Shown: in pieces, positions 53,915 through 62,094 of the stretch
How positions within the stretch are numbered: the first letter of the stretch is position 1
Layout: every line of letters begins with the position of its first letter
Source: Streptomyces graminofaciens
GTDB taxonomy: Bacteria > Actinomycetota > Actinomycetes > Streptomycetales > Streptomycetaceae
DNA length: 64,000 bases
Direction: 5' to 3'
Assembly (NCBI RefSeq): GCF_030294945.1
Contig: NZ_AP018448.1
Location: 8,342,501 to 8,406,500 of the forward strand
The notes under the pieces: model-generated
What the model saw: only the letters and a program-made list of their open reading frames with translations
Databases searched by the model: none
What the model was told of the DNA's origin: nothing
Made by a program: the position numbers and the translations under genes

Positions 53915-54736
53915 ATGTCCAAGCGAACCGGCCGTCTCGCGGCGCTCGCCGCTCTGCCCGCCGCCGTCCTCCTCACCGTCGCCGGGTCCTCCCCGGCGCT
54001 CGCGGAGGAGGACACCCCGGCCTACCAGATCGACCTGGAGCAGCTGAACGACTCCGGTTCCAAGGGAACGGTGCTGCTGAGCGCGCGCGGGACCGAGCTC
54101 ACCGTGTGGATCAAGTCCGAGGGCATGGTGCCCGGCCAGCCCTCCGCGCAGCATCTGCACGGGTCGACGGAGGGGCACGACTTCGTGTGCCCGGACGACA
54201 GCGCGGACACCGACGGCGACGGGATCCTGAACAACACCGAGGCCACGGTCCACTACGGCGACATCAACATCGCGCTCACCGTCTCGGGGGACACCGACGC
54301 GGCGACCAGCGGCCTGGCGGTCGACCGGATGCCGGTGGCCGATGCGGAGGGGAAGATCGCCTACAAGCGGACGATCCCCGTCTCGCAGGACGTGATCGAC
54401 CACATCAAGGACCTGCACGTCGTCCAGCACGGCATCGACCGCAACGGCAACGACAAGTACGACTTCGAGGGCGCCGGCAAGAGTGAACTCGACCCCACGC
54501 TGCCCCAGGAGGCCACGGCCCCGACCAACTGCGGTGAGGTCAAGGGCGCGGCGGTCGGCTCCGTCCCGGTCGGCGGGATCGAGACCGGCGGCGGAGCCAC
54601 CGGGGCGGGCATGTCCCCGGGCGTGATGATCGGCGCCGCCGGTGCGGCCTCGGTGATGGTGGCCGGCGTACTCTTCGCCGTCCGTCGGCGGACGGTGTCC
54701 GGCAGCGCGGCGGTGGAGACCGGGGGTGCCGCGTGA
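53915..54736 (+). CDS. Secreted CHRD-domain protein with C-terminal membrane anchor
   Basis: A 273-residue protein with a signal peptide (ending near SSPALAEED), a CHRD-like domain (LSARGTELTVWIKSEGM, AQHLHGSTEGHDFVCPDD, DTDGDGILN), a calcium-like Asp-rich loop, and a C-terminal segment GGIETGGGATG, helix, RRR. Histidines in AQHLHG and VQHGIDRNGN are typical of CHRD. The IETGG before the helix could be an unusual sorting motif. It overlaps the sortase start by four bases. Confidence 0.85.
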   Translation: MSKRTGRLAALAALPAAVLLTVAGSSPALAEEDTPAYQIDLEQLNDSGSKGTVLLSARGTELTVWIKSEGMVPGQPSAQHLHGSTEGHDFVCPDDSADTDGDGILNNTEATVHYGDINIALTVSGDTDAATSGLAVDRMPVADAEGKIAYKRTIPVSQDVIDHIKDLHVVQHGIDRNGNDKYDFEGAGKSELDPTLPQEATAPTNCGEVKGAAVGSVPVGGIETGGGATGAGMSPGVMIGAAGAASVMVAGVLFAVRRRTVSGSAAVETGGAA

Positions 54737-55413
54737 ACCACTCGGCCACGAGCGCACGGGCCCGGGGGCGGCGCGTCCCCGTCGCCGTGATCGCCGCTGC
54801 CACCGCGACGCTGCTCCTGAGCGGCTGCGCGGGCCAGGACACGGCGGATTCGCAGACGTCCCCGGGGCAGAGCGCGGGCCTCGCCACGGGAAACGGCACC
54901 ACGGCCGACGGCCAGGCACCGGCCACGGGCTCGGGCGCCGGTCAGGCCGTCGCGGCGCTGGACCGGTCGGTGCCGCAGCGGGTCGTGATCCCCTCCCTCG
55001 GTGTGTCGAGCAAGCTGGAGACGCTGGGCCAGAACGCCGAGGGAGCGATGACGACCCCGAAGGACCCCGATCTGGCGGGCTGGTACGAGCCGGGCACGAC
55101 CCCCGGTTCCCAGGGACCCGCGGTGATCGCCGGGCATGTCACCTTCAACGGCGCGGACGCGGTCTTCAAGAAGCTGAAGACGATCGAGGTCGGGGCTGTC
55201 GTCGAGGTGGAACGCGAGGACGGCAAGATCGCCTCTTTCACGGTGGACCGCGTCGAGGAGTACGAGAAGAAGGCGTTCCCCACCCTGGAGGTCTACAAGA
55301 ACGTCGACCACGCGGGGCTGCGACTGGTCACCTGCGGTGGCGAGTTCGACGCGGACCGGCACTACTACCCCAACAACGTCGTGGTGTTCGCCACCATGAC
55401 GGGCGTCGTGTAG
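54733..55413 (+). CDS. Class F sortase
   Basis: A 226-residue transpeptidase with an N-terminal lipobox-like LLLSGCAGQ and a sortase fold: catalytic histidine in VIAGHVTF, cysteine in RLVTCGGEFD, and an arginine in DADRHYYPNN. Class F sortases are actinobacterial; their substrates are mostly unknown. Coupling to the CHRD protein by GTGA overlap suggests that protein is the substrate. Confidence 0.9.
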   Translation: MNHSATSARARGRRVPVAVIAAATATLLLSGCAGQDTADSQTSPGQSAGLATGNGTTADGQAPATGSGAGQAVAALDRSVPQRVVIPSLGVSSKLETLGQNAEGAMTTPKDPDLAGWYEPGTTPGSQGPAVIAGHVTFNGADAVFKKLKTIEVGAVVEVEREDGKIASFTVDRVEEYEKKAFPTLEVYKNVDHAGLRLVTCGGEFDADRHYYPNNVVVFATMTGVV

Positions 55414-55450
55414 GCGGTCGGGCGGTTCGGGCAGTCGGGCAGTCGGGTGG

Positions 55451-55506
55451 CCGAGCGGCCGAGCGGCCGAGCGGCCGAGCGGCCGAGCGGCCGAGTGGTC
55501 GAGCGG
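55451..55506. repeat. Tandem repeat of an 8-bp unit
   Basis: CCGAGCGG is repeated five times exactly (55451-55490), followed by CCGAGTGG and TCGAGCGG; related GGTCGGGCGG-type units precede it. It lies between convergent sortase and MucR-like genes. Confidence 0.85.
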
Positions 55507-55530
55507 TCGGCGCAGAGGATCGCCGAAGGC

Positions 55531-56241
55531 TCACCGGGCGCCGATCCGGGCCGCCACCCAGGGGATGCTGCGGCCGGTGACCGCCGCCAACTCCCGCAGG
55601 GTGGCGCCTTCGTCGCTCCGCTCGCGCAGCCACAGCTTGATGTCCCGGGCGCCGACCCGCTCGGCGGCGGCCCGTTCGTTGAGCAGGACGCGTGAGCGTC
55701 GCCCGGCGGCGGAGTTCTGTCCGGTCGGGCGGATCTCGATGCCGTGCTCGACCAGCAGACGCCGCAGCCGGGCCTTGCCGATGGCGAGGGAGCGTGCCGT
55801 GGCCTCGATGCTGTTCTGCCGCTCGACGTACACGACGCGCAGTGCCTGCCCGAGGTCGGTGAATCCCGCCGCCCGCAGCGCTGCCATTGTCCGGTCGATG
55901 GCGGCCCGGTCCTGGGTACGCCGGCCGGAGGCCAGGCTCTCCCGGCGCACCAGGCGCAGTTCCTCCGGCTCCGCCTGTCTACGGGCGGAGTCCCGGCGTC
56001 TGTGGGCCAGTTCACCGGAGCGGGCCATCGCGCGGCCCGCCGCGAAGCGCTCCTGTGCCTCCGGTGAGGCCCGGTATCCGGCACGCCGGGAACGGGACTG
56101 CTCCCCGGAGAAGGATCGCGCGCTCAGTGCCCGGGTGCGCAGCAGCCCGAACTCCTGCCGGTACTCCGCCGCGGTCATCCTGTGGGCGCGCAGGTGCGCG
56201 CCGAGCGAGCGGAAGGCCCGCCCGCACACATGGCAGATCAC
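55531..56241 (-). CDS. MucR/Ros-like zinc-finger protein, possibly frameshifted at the start
   Basis: A 236-residue protein starting ICHVCGRAFRSLGAHLRAHR, the C-x2-C-x9-H-x3-H finger of MucR-type proteins (seen in proteobacterial regulators and some actinobacterial phage-associated proteins). The rest is helical and Arg-rich with a final HTH-like segment. The frame continues upstream in protein-like sequence (ELREGHPDFGRLIRDEATDT) with no start codon up to a TGA at 56337. ATG 56338 is one base out of phase, separated by a run of six G (56325-56330), so one base may be extra. GTG 56241 is the first in-frame start. Confidence 0.65.
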   Translation of the reverse strand: MICHVCGRAFRSLGAHLRAHRMTAAEYRQEFGLLRTRALSARSFSGEQSRSRRAGYRASPEAQERFAAGRAMARSGELAHRRRDSARRQAEPEELRLVRRESLASGRRTQDRAAIDRTMAALRAAGFTDLGQALRVVYVERQNSIEATARSLAIGKARLRRLLVEHGIEIRPTGQNSAAGRRSRVLLNERAAAERVGARDIKLWLRERSDEGATLRELAAVTGRSIPWVAARIGAR

Positions 56242-56372
56242 GGTGTCCGTGGCCTCGTCGCGGATCAGGCGGCCGAAGTCGGGGTGGCCTTCCCGGAGTT
56301 CGGCCTGGTCGCCGTCCCGTGTCCGGGGGGCGGGTCATGGCCGTCTCTCGCCCGACCGCGCGCTCCCGCACC

Positions 56373-56939
56373 TCACAGGGGCTCGGCGGCCAGAGCCCGG
56401 GCGGGATGACGCGGGCCGAGGAAGACGACGATGCCCTTGCCGTCGGGGGAGGGGTGGGTGGCCTGGGTCCAGCCCTGGCTGCGGTAGAAGGTGACCGCCC
56501 GCGGTGACCGGACGGAGGTGAGCAGCCAGGAACGGCCCTCGGGGGCGTCTTCGGTGACCGCCTCCAGCAGTTCGCCCGCGAGACCGGTGCCGCGGGCCTC
56601 GGAGCGGACGGCGAGTTCGTCGATCTCCCGGGAGCCGCAGAGCCATTCCACGGTGTGCCGGGTGCCGAGACCGGCGGCGGCCTGCGGATAGCAGCGTTCG
56701 GTGGGGAAGGGGGCGAGTGTCGTCCAGGCGGTGGCGAAGCCGATGACCTCCGGGCCGGTGAAGGCGAGGGCGGCGGTGAATCCCGGGCGCCGGACATTCG
56801 TCGGCAGGCGGCCCGCGAACTCGACAGCCTTCTCCGGGTCCTCGTTCCAGGGCGGGGCGCAGAAGGCGTCGACGTAGAGGGAGTGCAGGGCGGTGGTGTG
56901 GGCGAGGAGGTCGGCGCCCTTGAAGATCCGGATGCTCAT
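56373..56939 (-). CDS. GNAT-family N-acetyltransferase
   Basis: A 188-residue acetyltransferase with the acetyl-CoA loop RSEARGTGLAGELL and the IDELAVRSEARGTG strand. ATG 56939 overlaps the tsaD stop (TGATG). In many Streptomyces an acetyltransferase follows tsaD; RimI is one possibility but the N-terminal half is unlike RimI, so the substrate stays open. Confidence 0.87.
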   Translation of the reverse strand: MSIRIFKGADLLAHTTALHSLYVDAFCAPPWNEDPEKAVEFAGRLPTNVRRPGFTAALAFTGPEVIGFATAWTTLAPFPTERCYPQAAAGLGTRHTVEWLCGSREIDELAVRSEARGTGLAGELLEAVTEDAPEGRSWLLTSVRSPRAVTFYRSQGWTQATHPSPDGKGIVVFLGPRHPARALAAEPL

Positions 56940-58012
56940 CAGGCCACCCCCGCCAGGGAGGCCGCCGGGGAGGCCGCCGGGCGCAGGGCCGCGTACTCCA
57001 GGGGCGCCGACGGGTCGATCGACACGTCGAGTGGTGCCGGTTCGGCGCCGGAGCGTACGAGGAGGTCGCCGACGGCGGCGATCATGGCGCCGTTGTCGGT
57101 GCACAGCTTCAGGGGCGGTACGCGCAGGGTGATGCCTGCCTTCTGGCAGCGTTCCTCGGCGAGGGAGCGCACGCGCGAGTTCGCGGCGACCCCGCCGACC
57201 ACGACGAGCGTGCCGACGCCGTGCTCGACGCAGGCCGCGACCGCCTTGCGGGTCAGCACGTCGGCGATGGCCTCCTGGAGCGAGGCGGCGCCGTCGGCCA
57301 CCGGCAGCTCACGGCCCGTGTGGCCCTCCGCCCAGCGCGCTGCGGCCGTCTTCAGCCCCGAGAAGGAGAAGTCGTACGCATGATCGGACGAGCCGGTCAG
57401 CGGGCGGGGAAAGGGAACGGCGCGCGGATCCCCTGTGCGCGCGGCCCGGTCGATGGCCGGACCGCCGGGATACGGCAGCCCGAAGACCCGCGCGACCTTG
57501 TCGAAGCACTCCCCGGCGGCGTCGTCGAGGGTGTCACCGAGGTGGACGATCGGATCGCGGGCCAGGTCACGGACGAGGAGGAGCGAGGTGTGACCGCCGG
57601 AGACGATCAGCACCATGCAGGGGTCCGGCAGCAGCCCGTGCTCCAGGGTGTCGGCGGCCACGTGACCGGCGAGGTGGTGGACGCCGTACAGCGGGACGCC
57701 GAGCGCGTACGCGATGGTCTTCGCTCCGGCCAGGCCCACCTGAAGGGCCCCCGACAGGCCCGGCCCGGTGGTCACCGCGACAGCGCCGACGTCGGACAGC
57801 CGCAGCCCGGCCATGTCCAGCGCCTGCCGGATCACCGGCCGTACGGCGTGTACGTGCGCGCGGGCGGCGATCTCGGGGACGACGCCGCCGAAGCGGGCGT
57901 GCTCGTCCATGCTCGACGCCAGCGCGTGGCCCAGCAGTTGACCGTCCCGGACCAGACCCGCGCCGGTCTCGTCGCAGGACGACTCGATCCCGAGCACGAC
58001 AGGTGAACTCAC
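56939..58012 (-). CDS. tsaD: tRNA N6-adenosine threonylcarbamoyltransferase TsaD
   Basis: A 357-residue enzyme that installs t6A37 on ANN-decoding tRNAs with TsaB/TsaE. Seen: [15 protein letters not shown], the metal motif HLAGH in [39 protein letters not shown] and [11 protein letters not shown] chose GTG 58012 ([11 protein letters not shown]); the upstream frame crosses the Nur-like box. It precedes the acetyltransferase in an operon. Confidence 0.94.
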   Translation of the reverse strand: MSSPVVLGIESSCDETGAGLVRDGQLLGHALASSMDEHARFGGVVPEIAARAHVHAVRPVIRQALDMAGLRLSDVGAVAVTTGPGLSGALQVGLAGAKTIAYALGVPLYGVHHLAGHVAADTLEHGLLPDPCMVLIVSGGHTSLLLVRDLARDPIVHLGDTLDDAAGECFDKVARVFGLPYPGGPAIDRAARTGDPRAVPFPRPLTGSSDHAYDFSFSGLKTAAARWAEGHTGRELPVADGAASLQEAIADVLTRKAVAACVEHGVGTLVVVGGVAANSRVRSLAEERCQKAGITLRVPPLKLCTDNGAMIAAVGDLLVRSGAEPAPLDVSIDPSAPLEYAALRPAASPAASLAGVA

Positions 58013-58043
58013 CCCTCCACCCCTTCCTGCATAGCAATAGTTA

Positions 58044-58060
58044 TTGCGAATAGTGTGCAA
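58044..58060. promoter_or_regulatory. Nur-like box upstream of tsaD and the cbiE remnant
   Basis: TTGCGA-ATAGT-GTGCAA fits the tTGCaa-n5-ttGCAA hexamer pair bound by the nickel regulator Nur in S. coelicolor. It lies in an AT-rich pocket (58029-58066) 32 bases before tsaD and ~67 before the cbiE remnant. Confidence 0.55.
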
Positions 58061-58126
58061 TAAGAAGCCTGTCTTGTGTACCCGATCAGGGAAGTGCTGG
58101 TCACCGCCCAGTAGAGTGCGCCCCTG

Positions 58127-58287
58127 TTGTCCTCCAGAGCTCGACCAGCTCCAGCCCCTGCCGTCACCGTCGTCGGGATCGGTGCCGACGGCTGGCAGGG
58201 GCTCCCGGACCCCTCCCGCGTGGCACTGCGCGAGGCCGAGGTCCTGATCGGGGGCTCGCGCCGGCTGGATCTGCTGCCGCCGGAGTG
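58127..58287 (+). pseudogene. cbiE/cobL N-terminal remnant (precorrin-6Y methyltransferase)
   Basis: [20 protein letters not shown] and [20 protein letters not shown] is the N-terminus of a CbiE-type cobalamin methyltransferase. After about 50 codons it is joined to cobN sequence in another frame, so the gene is broken. Confidence 0.7.
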
Positions 58288-58937
58288 TGCGGCAGGGACG
58301 AACTCGCCGCCGACGTCATCGTCACCACCGTCCTGGCCGTGGGCGGCGCCAGGCCCGCCGAGGCGTCGGCCAGCGGCGACGAGTCCTGGGGCGCGGGTGC
58401 CCTGACCGGCCTCGACGTACCGATCCTCCAGGCCCTGTGCCTGACCGGCTCGCGCGCCCCTGGGAGGGGAGTGGCAAGGGTGTCCCCCCGCTCGACGTGG
58501 CCAGCCAGATGGCCGTGCCCGAGTTCGACGGCCGCCTGACACCGTGCCGTTCTCCTTCAAGGAGATCGACGCCGACGGTCTTCCGGCACACGTCGCCGAC
58601 CCCGAGCGAGCGGCCCGCGTCGCCGGAATCGCCGTACGTCACGCGCGACTTCGGCACATCACGTCCGCCGAGAAGCGCCTCGCGCTCGTCCTGTCCGCCT
58701 ATCCGACCAAGCACTCCCGCACCGGCCATGCCGTCGGCCTGGACGCGCCCGCCAGCGCGGTGGCACTCCTGCGTCGACTTCGCGAGGAGGGTTACGGCTT
58801 CGGCGACACGGGCGTACCCGGGCTGGCCTCCGGCGGCGGCGACGAGCCGATCCGCGCGACCGCCGGATCCGGCGGTACTGGAGGAGCTGCGTCGGGTGTA
58901 CCTGGAGACGGAGGGCGACCTCGAAGGTGAGGGATGA
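58285..58937 (+). pseudogene. cobN fragment (cobaltochelatase), frameshifted
   Basis: [58 protein letters not shown] and PFSFKEIDADGLPAHVADPE are consecutive blocks of CobN, but they lie in three different frames, with shifts near 58455-58470 and 58540. Both ends of the ~1200-residue protein are missing. A downstream block (YPTKHSRTGHAVGLD) confirms identity. Non-functional remnant of a cobalamin locus. Confidence 0.75.
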
Positions 58938-58945
58938 CGAACACG

Positions 58946-58976
58946 GAGGCTATTGCGAACTATTCGCAATAGCCTC
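58946..58976. promoter_or_regulatory. Nur-like box as a long perfect palindrome
   Basis: TTGCGA-ACTAT-TCGCAA (58953-58969) lies inside a perfect inverted repeat with 14-base arms (58946-58959 / 58963-58976) around CTA. AT content is far above background. It follows the cobN remnant and precedes the Fur-family gene's 3' end, so its target promoter may have been deleted. Confidence 0.6.
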
Positions 58977-59106
58977 TAGATTGCAACAAGTGGCCGGCCG
59001 GTCGATCTCATCGGATCGGAACTGCCGACACGTCGTGGGTGCGGGGCGTCGTCCCGCCTGACAGCGTCCGTTCCATGGACGCCGCCTCGCACCCGTCCGG
59101 CCTCCT

Positions 59107-59559
59107 TCAGCGGCCGCAACGTGCGCACCGGCCGTAGACCAGCAGCGATCCCGAGGCGTCGGGCCGCAGTCCGGTGAGCGACTCGATCGTTCCCACCGCC
59201 TCCGTCAGATGCTCGCTCGCGACCGCCGCGACAGCGCCGCACTCCTGGCACACCGCGTGGTGGTGCGGCTCCCCGGTGATGCCGTAGCGCACCGCTCCGA
59301 GGCCGTGCACCGCATGCGTCAGGCCCACGGCCGTCAGCGACTCCAGCGTCCGATAGGCCGTCGTGTAGTGCACCGCCTCCCCGGACCGGGCCAGCCGGGC
59401 GCACGCTTCGGTGGTGGAGAGATGGTGTTCCGGTGTGCTGAACAAGCCCAGTATCCGCAGTCGGCTCGGGGTGCAGCGCAGACCGTGCAGCCGCAGCAGC
59501 GCACGGGGTTCGGACCGTGCCGTCAAGTCGTGACGCGCCGACCGGGAGCCCCTGTTCAC
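59107..59559 (-). CDS. Fur-family metalloregulator
   Basis: A 150-residue regulator: winged helix (TPSRLRILGLFSTPEHHLST, VHYTTAYRTLESLTAVGLTH), the metal region EPHHHAVCQECG and C-terminal CARCGR, giving two CxxC zinc sites. It is divergent from sodF and probably senses metal or peroxide. I chose GTG 59559 (VNRGSRS), with AGGAAGG upstream. It may bind the box in the sodF promoter, but Nur itself is encoded elsewhere in S. coelicolor. Confidence 0.88.
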   Translation of the reverse strand: MNRGSRSARHDLTARSEPRALLRLHGLRCTPSRLRILGLFSTPEHHLSTTEACARLARSGEAVHYTTAYRTLESLTAVGLTHAVHGLGAVRYGITGEPHHHAVCQECGAVAAVASEHLTEAVGTIESLTGLRPDASGSLLVYGRCARCGR

Positions 59560-59653
59560 GCCATGCCACCTTCCTCGTGTGGGACCGCTCCCGCTGTGAC
59601 ACGGCGAAAATCCTAGGTCCAATGCCTGATCCGCAAGGTACCCTTCCTGCTGC

Positions 59654-59680
59654 TAGCGTGCAGTTGCATACCAATGGCAA
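59654..59680 (+). promoter_or_regulatory. sodF promoter with Nur-like box
   Basis: TAGCGT (59654-59659) is a likely -10 box. TTGCAT-ACCAA-TGGCAA (59664-59680), with the 6-5-6 Nur geometry, covers the expected transcription start, 22 bases before the ATG. In S. coelicolor Nur represses sodF when nickel is present. Confidence 0.7.
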
Positions 59681-59701
59681 TAACGTCGGAGGACGTCGGA
59701 C

Positions 59702-60343
59702 ATGGCGGTTTACACGCTCCCGGAGCTCCCGTACGACTACGCGTCGCTCGCCCCGGTCATCAGCCCCGAGATCATCGAGCTGCACCACGACAAGCACCAC
59801 GCGGCGTACGTGAAGGGCGCCAACGACACGTTGGAGCAGCTCGCGGAGGCACGCGACAAGGAGTCCTGGGGCTCCATCAACGGCCTGGAGAAGAGCCTCG
59901 CCTTTCATCTCTCCGGCCACATCCTGCACTCCATCTACTGGCACAACATGACCGGCGACGGCGGCGGCGAGCCGCTGGAGAAGGACGGTGTCGGTGAGCT
60001 CGCGGACGCGATCGCCGAGTCCTTCGGCTCGTACGCCGGCTTCAAGGCGCAGCTGACCAAGGCGGCGGCCACGACCCAGGGTTCGGGCTGGGGTGTTCTC
60101 GCCTACGAGCCGCTCAGCGGACGGCTGATCGTCGAGCAGGTCTACGACCACCAGGGCAACGTCGGCCAGGGCTCCACCCCGATCCTGGTCTTCGACGCCT
60201 GGGAGCACGCCTTCTACCTCCAGTACAAGAACCAGAAGGTCGACTTCATCGACGCGATGTGGGCCGTCGTCAACTGGCAGGACGTGGCGAAGCGCTACGC
60301 CGCGGCGAAGGAGCGCGGCGACAGCCTCCTTCTCACGCCGTGA
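59702..60343 (+). CDS. sodF: Iron (Fe/Mn-family) superoxide dismutase SodF
   Basis: A 213-residue cytoplasmic enzyme that dismutes superoxide. Metal ligands: H in [17 protein letters not shown] in [10 protein letters not shown], and D/H in [15 protein letters not shown]. It begins [20 protein letters not shown], close to Streptomyces SodF. GGAGG lies eight bases before ATG 59702. It is divergent from the Fur-family gene and followed by a hairpin. Confidence 0.96.
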   Translation: MAVYTLPELPYDYASLAPVISPEIIELHHDKHHAAYVKGANDTLEQLAEARDKESWGSINGLEKSLAFHLSGHILHSIYWHNMTGDGGGEPLEKDGVGELADAIAESFGSYAGFKAQLTKAAATTQGSGWGVLAYEPLSGRLIVEQVYDHQGNVGQGSTPILVFDAWEHAFYLQYKNQKVDFIDAMWAVVNWQDVAKRYAAAKERGDSLLLTP

Positions 60344-60412
60344 CGGCGTAGCACCCCCTGAACGTCCTGCCTCGTGATCGTCTTCTCAACCTTCACCGGC
60401 AGGCGGCATGAC

Positions 60413-60451
60413 GAAGGGCTCCCGCAAGAGCGTGACTCGCGGGAGCCCTTC
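60413..60451 (+). terminator. Terminator after sodF
   Basis: GAAGGGCTCCCGC (60413-60425) pairs perfectly with GCGGGAGCCCTTC (60439-60451), 13-base loop, 70 bases after the sodF stop. Confidence 0.75.
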
Positions 60452-60548
60452 CGTCGTGGCGGCCGACCCGGGGCCGCGCAACTCTACGAATCGGTCTCGA
60501 TCCGGGCGGCGGCTTGGGTTGCGGGGGCGGTGCGGCAATCATGAGGCC

Positions 60549-61664
60549 ATGTACCGCCCTGTCCGCTTCCATACCCCCGAGTGGTTCACGGCCGACGACT
60601 CGACGCTGAACGTCGCGCTCGTGTACCCGATGCAGGGGCCCGCAGGGGTGTTCGGTCCCACCTGCGAGGCGTGTGCGCGGCTGGCCGCCGAGGAGATCAA
60701 CAAGGCGGGCGGTGTCCTGGGCAAGGAGCTGCGGCTTCTGGAGGTCGACGGCGGGGCCGAGCCGCAGCAGGTGGCGGAGGACGTCGAGGCCCTGGTGTCG
60801 ACGGGAACGGTGCAGGGTGTCACCGGCTGGCACATCTCCTCGGTGCGGCAGGCGGTGGCTCCGCGGATCGCGCACCGGGTGCCGTACGTCTACACGGCTC
60901 TGTACGAAGGCGGCGAGCGCACTGACGGCGTCTACATGACCAGCGAGACCCCCGCATGGCAGCTGCTGCCCGCGATGCGGCTGCTTGCCGAGTCACGCGG
61001 GGTGCGCCGCTGGTTCGTCGTCGGCAACAACTACGTGTGGCCCCGGCACACCGCCCGGGCCGCTCGCCGCTACGCGCGCGACTCCCGCAGCAGGGTCTGC
61101 GGCGAGGCGTACCTGCCCCTCGGCGCCGACGATTTTCACGACGTGCTGCGCCGGATCGAGCGCGCCGACGCCGACGCCGTACTGATGCTGCTGGTCGGCA
61201 GTGACGCGATCCGCTTCAACCGGGCCTTCGCCGCCTCCGGGCTGGATCAGCGGTGCCTCAGGCTGAGCACACTGATGGACGAGAACATGCTGCTGGGCAG
61301 CGGCCCGGAGGCCACCGTCGACCTCTACAGCACGGCCGGGTTCTTCGCCTCACTGGCCGACCAGAACACCATGGACTTCCACGGCCAGTACGCCGACCGC
61401 TTCGGGGTGACCGCCCCGACCCCGGGCAGTCTCGGCGAGTCCTGCTACGAGGGCGTCCTGCTGCTCGCCGCGCTCATCGAACGGGCGCGCACCCTGGACG
61501 TGTCCGCCATCGGGGCGGCAGCCGGCACCGTCTCCTACGAGGGCCCGCGCGGCCTGCTGAGTCTGGACGGCCGGCATGTGCGCCAGCGCATCTACCTGGC
61601 GGAGGCGGACGGGCTCGACTTCAACGTCCTCGCCCAACTGCGCCCTCCCCACGACCTGTTGTGA
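60549..61664 (+). CDS. Cytoplasmic AmiC/UrtA-like ligand-binding protein
   Basis: A 371-residue type I periplasmic-binding fold (VALVYPMQGPAGVFGPTCEA, INKAGGVLGKELRLLEVDGG, NNYVWPRHTARAARRY) homologous to UrtA and the amide sensor AmiC. There is no signal peptide or lipobox, so it should stay in the cytoplasm as a sensor, as AmiC does. It precedes the urt operon, suggesting sensing of urea or short amides. I chose ATG 60549 (MYRPVRF); the upstream frame is Arg-rich. It overlaps the MarR gene by 44 bases. Confidence 0.85.
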   Translation: MYRPVRFHTPEWFTADDSTLNVALVYPMQGPAGVFGPTCEACARLAAEEINKAGGVLGKELRLLEVDGGAEPQQVAEDVEALVSTGTVQGVTGWHISSVRQAVAPRIAHRVPYVYTALYEGGERTDGVYMTSETPAWQLLPAMRLLAESRGVRRWFVVGNNYVWPRHTARAARRYARDSRSRVCGEAYLPLGADDFHDVLRRIERADADAVLMLLVGSDAIRFNRAFAASGLDQRCLRLSTLMDENMLLGSGPEATVDLYSTAGFFASLADQNTMDFHGQYADRFGVTAPTPGSLGESCYEGVLLLAALIERARTLDVSAIGAAAGTVSYEGPRGLLSLDGRHVRQRIYLAEADGLDFNVLAQLRPPHDLL

Positions 61665-62094
61665 TCCTGCCGCCCTCCAGCGCTTGGGCCAGCCGGTCCA
61701 GCAGGGTGTCCAGCCGCTCTCCGGCCTCGTCCGCGAGCAGGGGTTCCAGCTCCGCCCAGTCGGCCCGTACTCCGCGGACCAGTTGCTGCCAGCGTTGCGT
61801 GCCCCGCGGTGTGAGGTGGGCCAGGACACGGCGCCGGTCGGCGGGATCGACACGACGGAACACCAGATTCTGGTCGACGAGTTGGTCGATCAGCTTGGTG
61901 AGGCTCGGCGCCGGCAGGAAGGCGTGTTCGGCGAGGGCCGTCATGTTGTGGCCCTGCCCGTCGGAGAGCAGGTCGAGGACCCGCCATGCCTCCACCGAGC
62001 AGTCGAACTCGTCCAGTACGGACTGCACTCGGCGAACGGAGAGACGTTCGGCCCGTGTCAGCAGATGGAGCAGTTCCTGGGGCCGCCTTGCCAT
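61621..62094 (-). CDS. MarR-family transcriptional regulator
   Basis: A 157-residue winged-helix dimeric regulator: LLTRAERLSVRRVQSVLDEF, MTALAEHAFLPAPSLTKLID, and the wing RRVDPADRRRVLAHLTPRG. I chose ATG 62094 because GGAGGAG lies five bases upstream. It is divergent from urtA and convergent (44-base overlap) with the AmiC-like gene, so it may control one or both. Confidence 0.9.
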   Translation of the reverse strand: MARRPQELLHLLTRAERLSVRRVQSVLDEFDCSVEAWRVLDLLSDGQGHNMTALAEHAFLPAPSLTKLIDQLVDQNLVFRRVDPADRRRVLAHLTPRGTQRWQQLVRGVRADWAELEPLLADEAGERLDTLLDRLAQALEGGRITTGRGEGAVGRGR

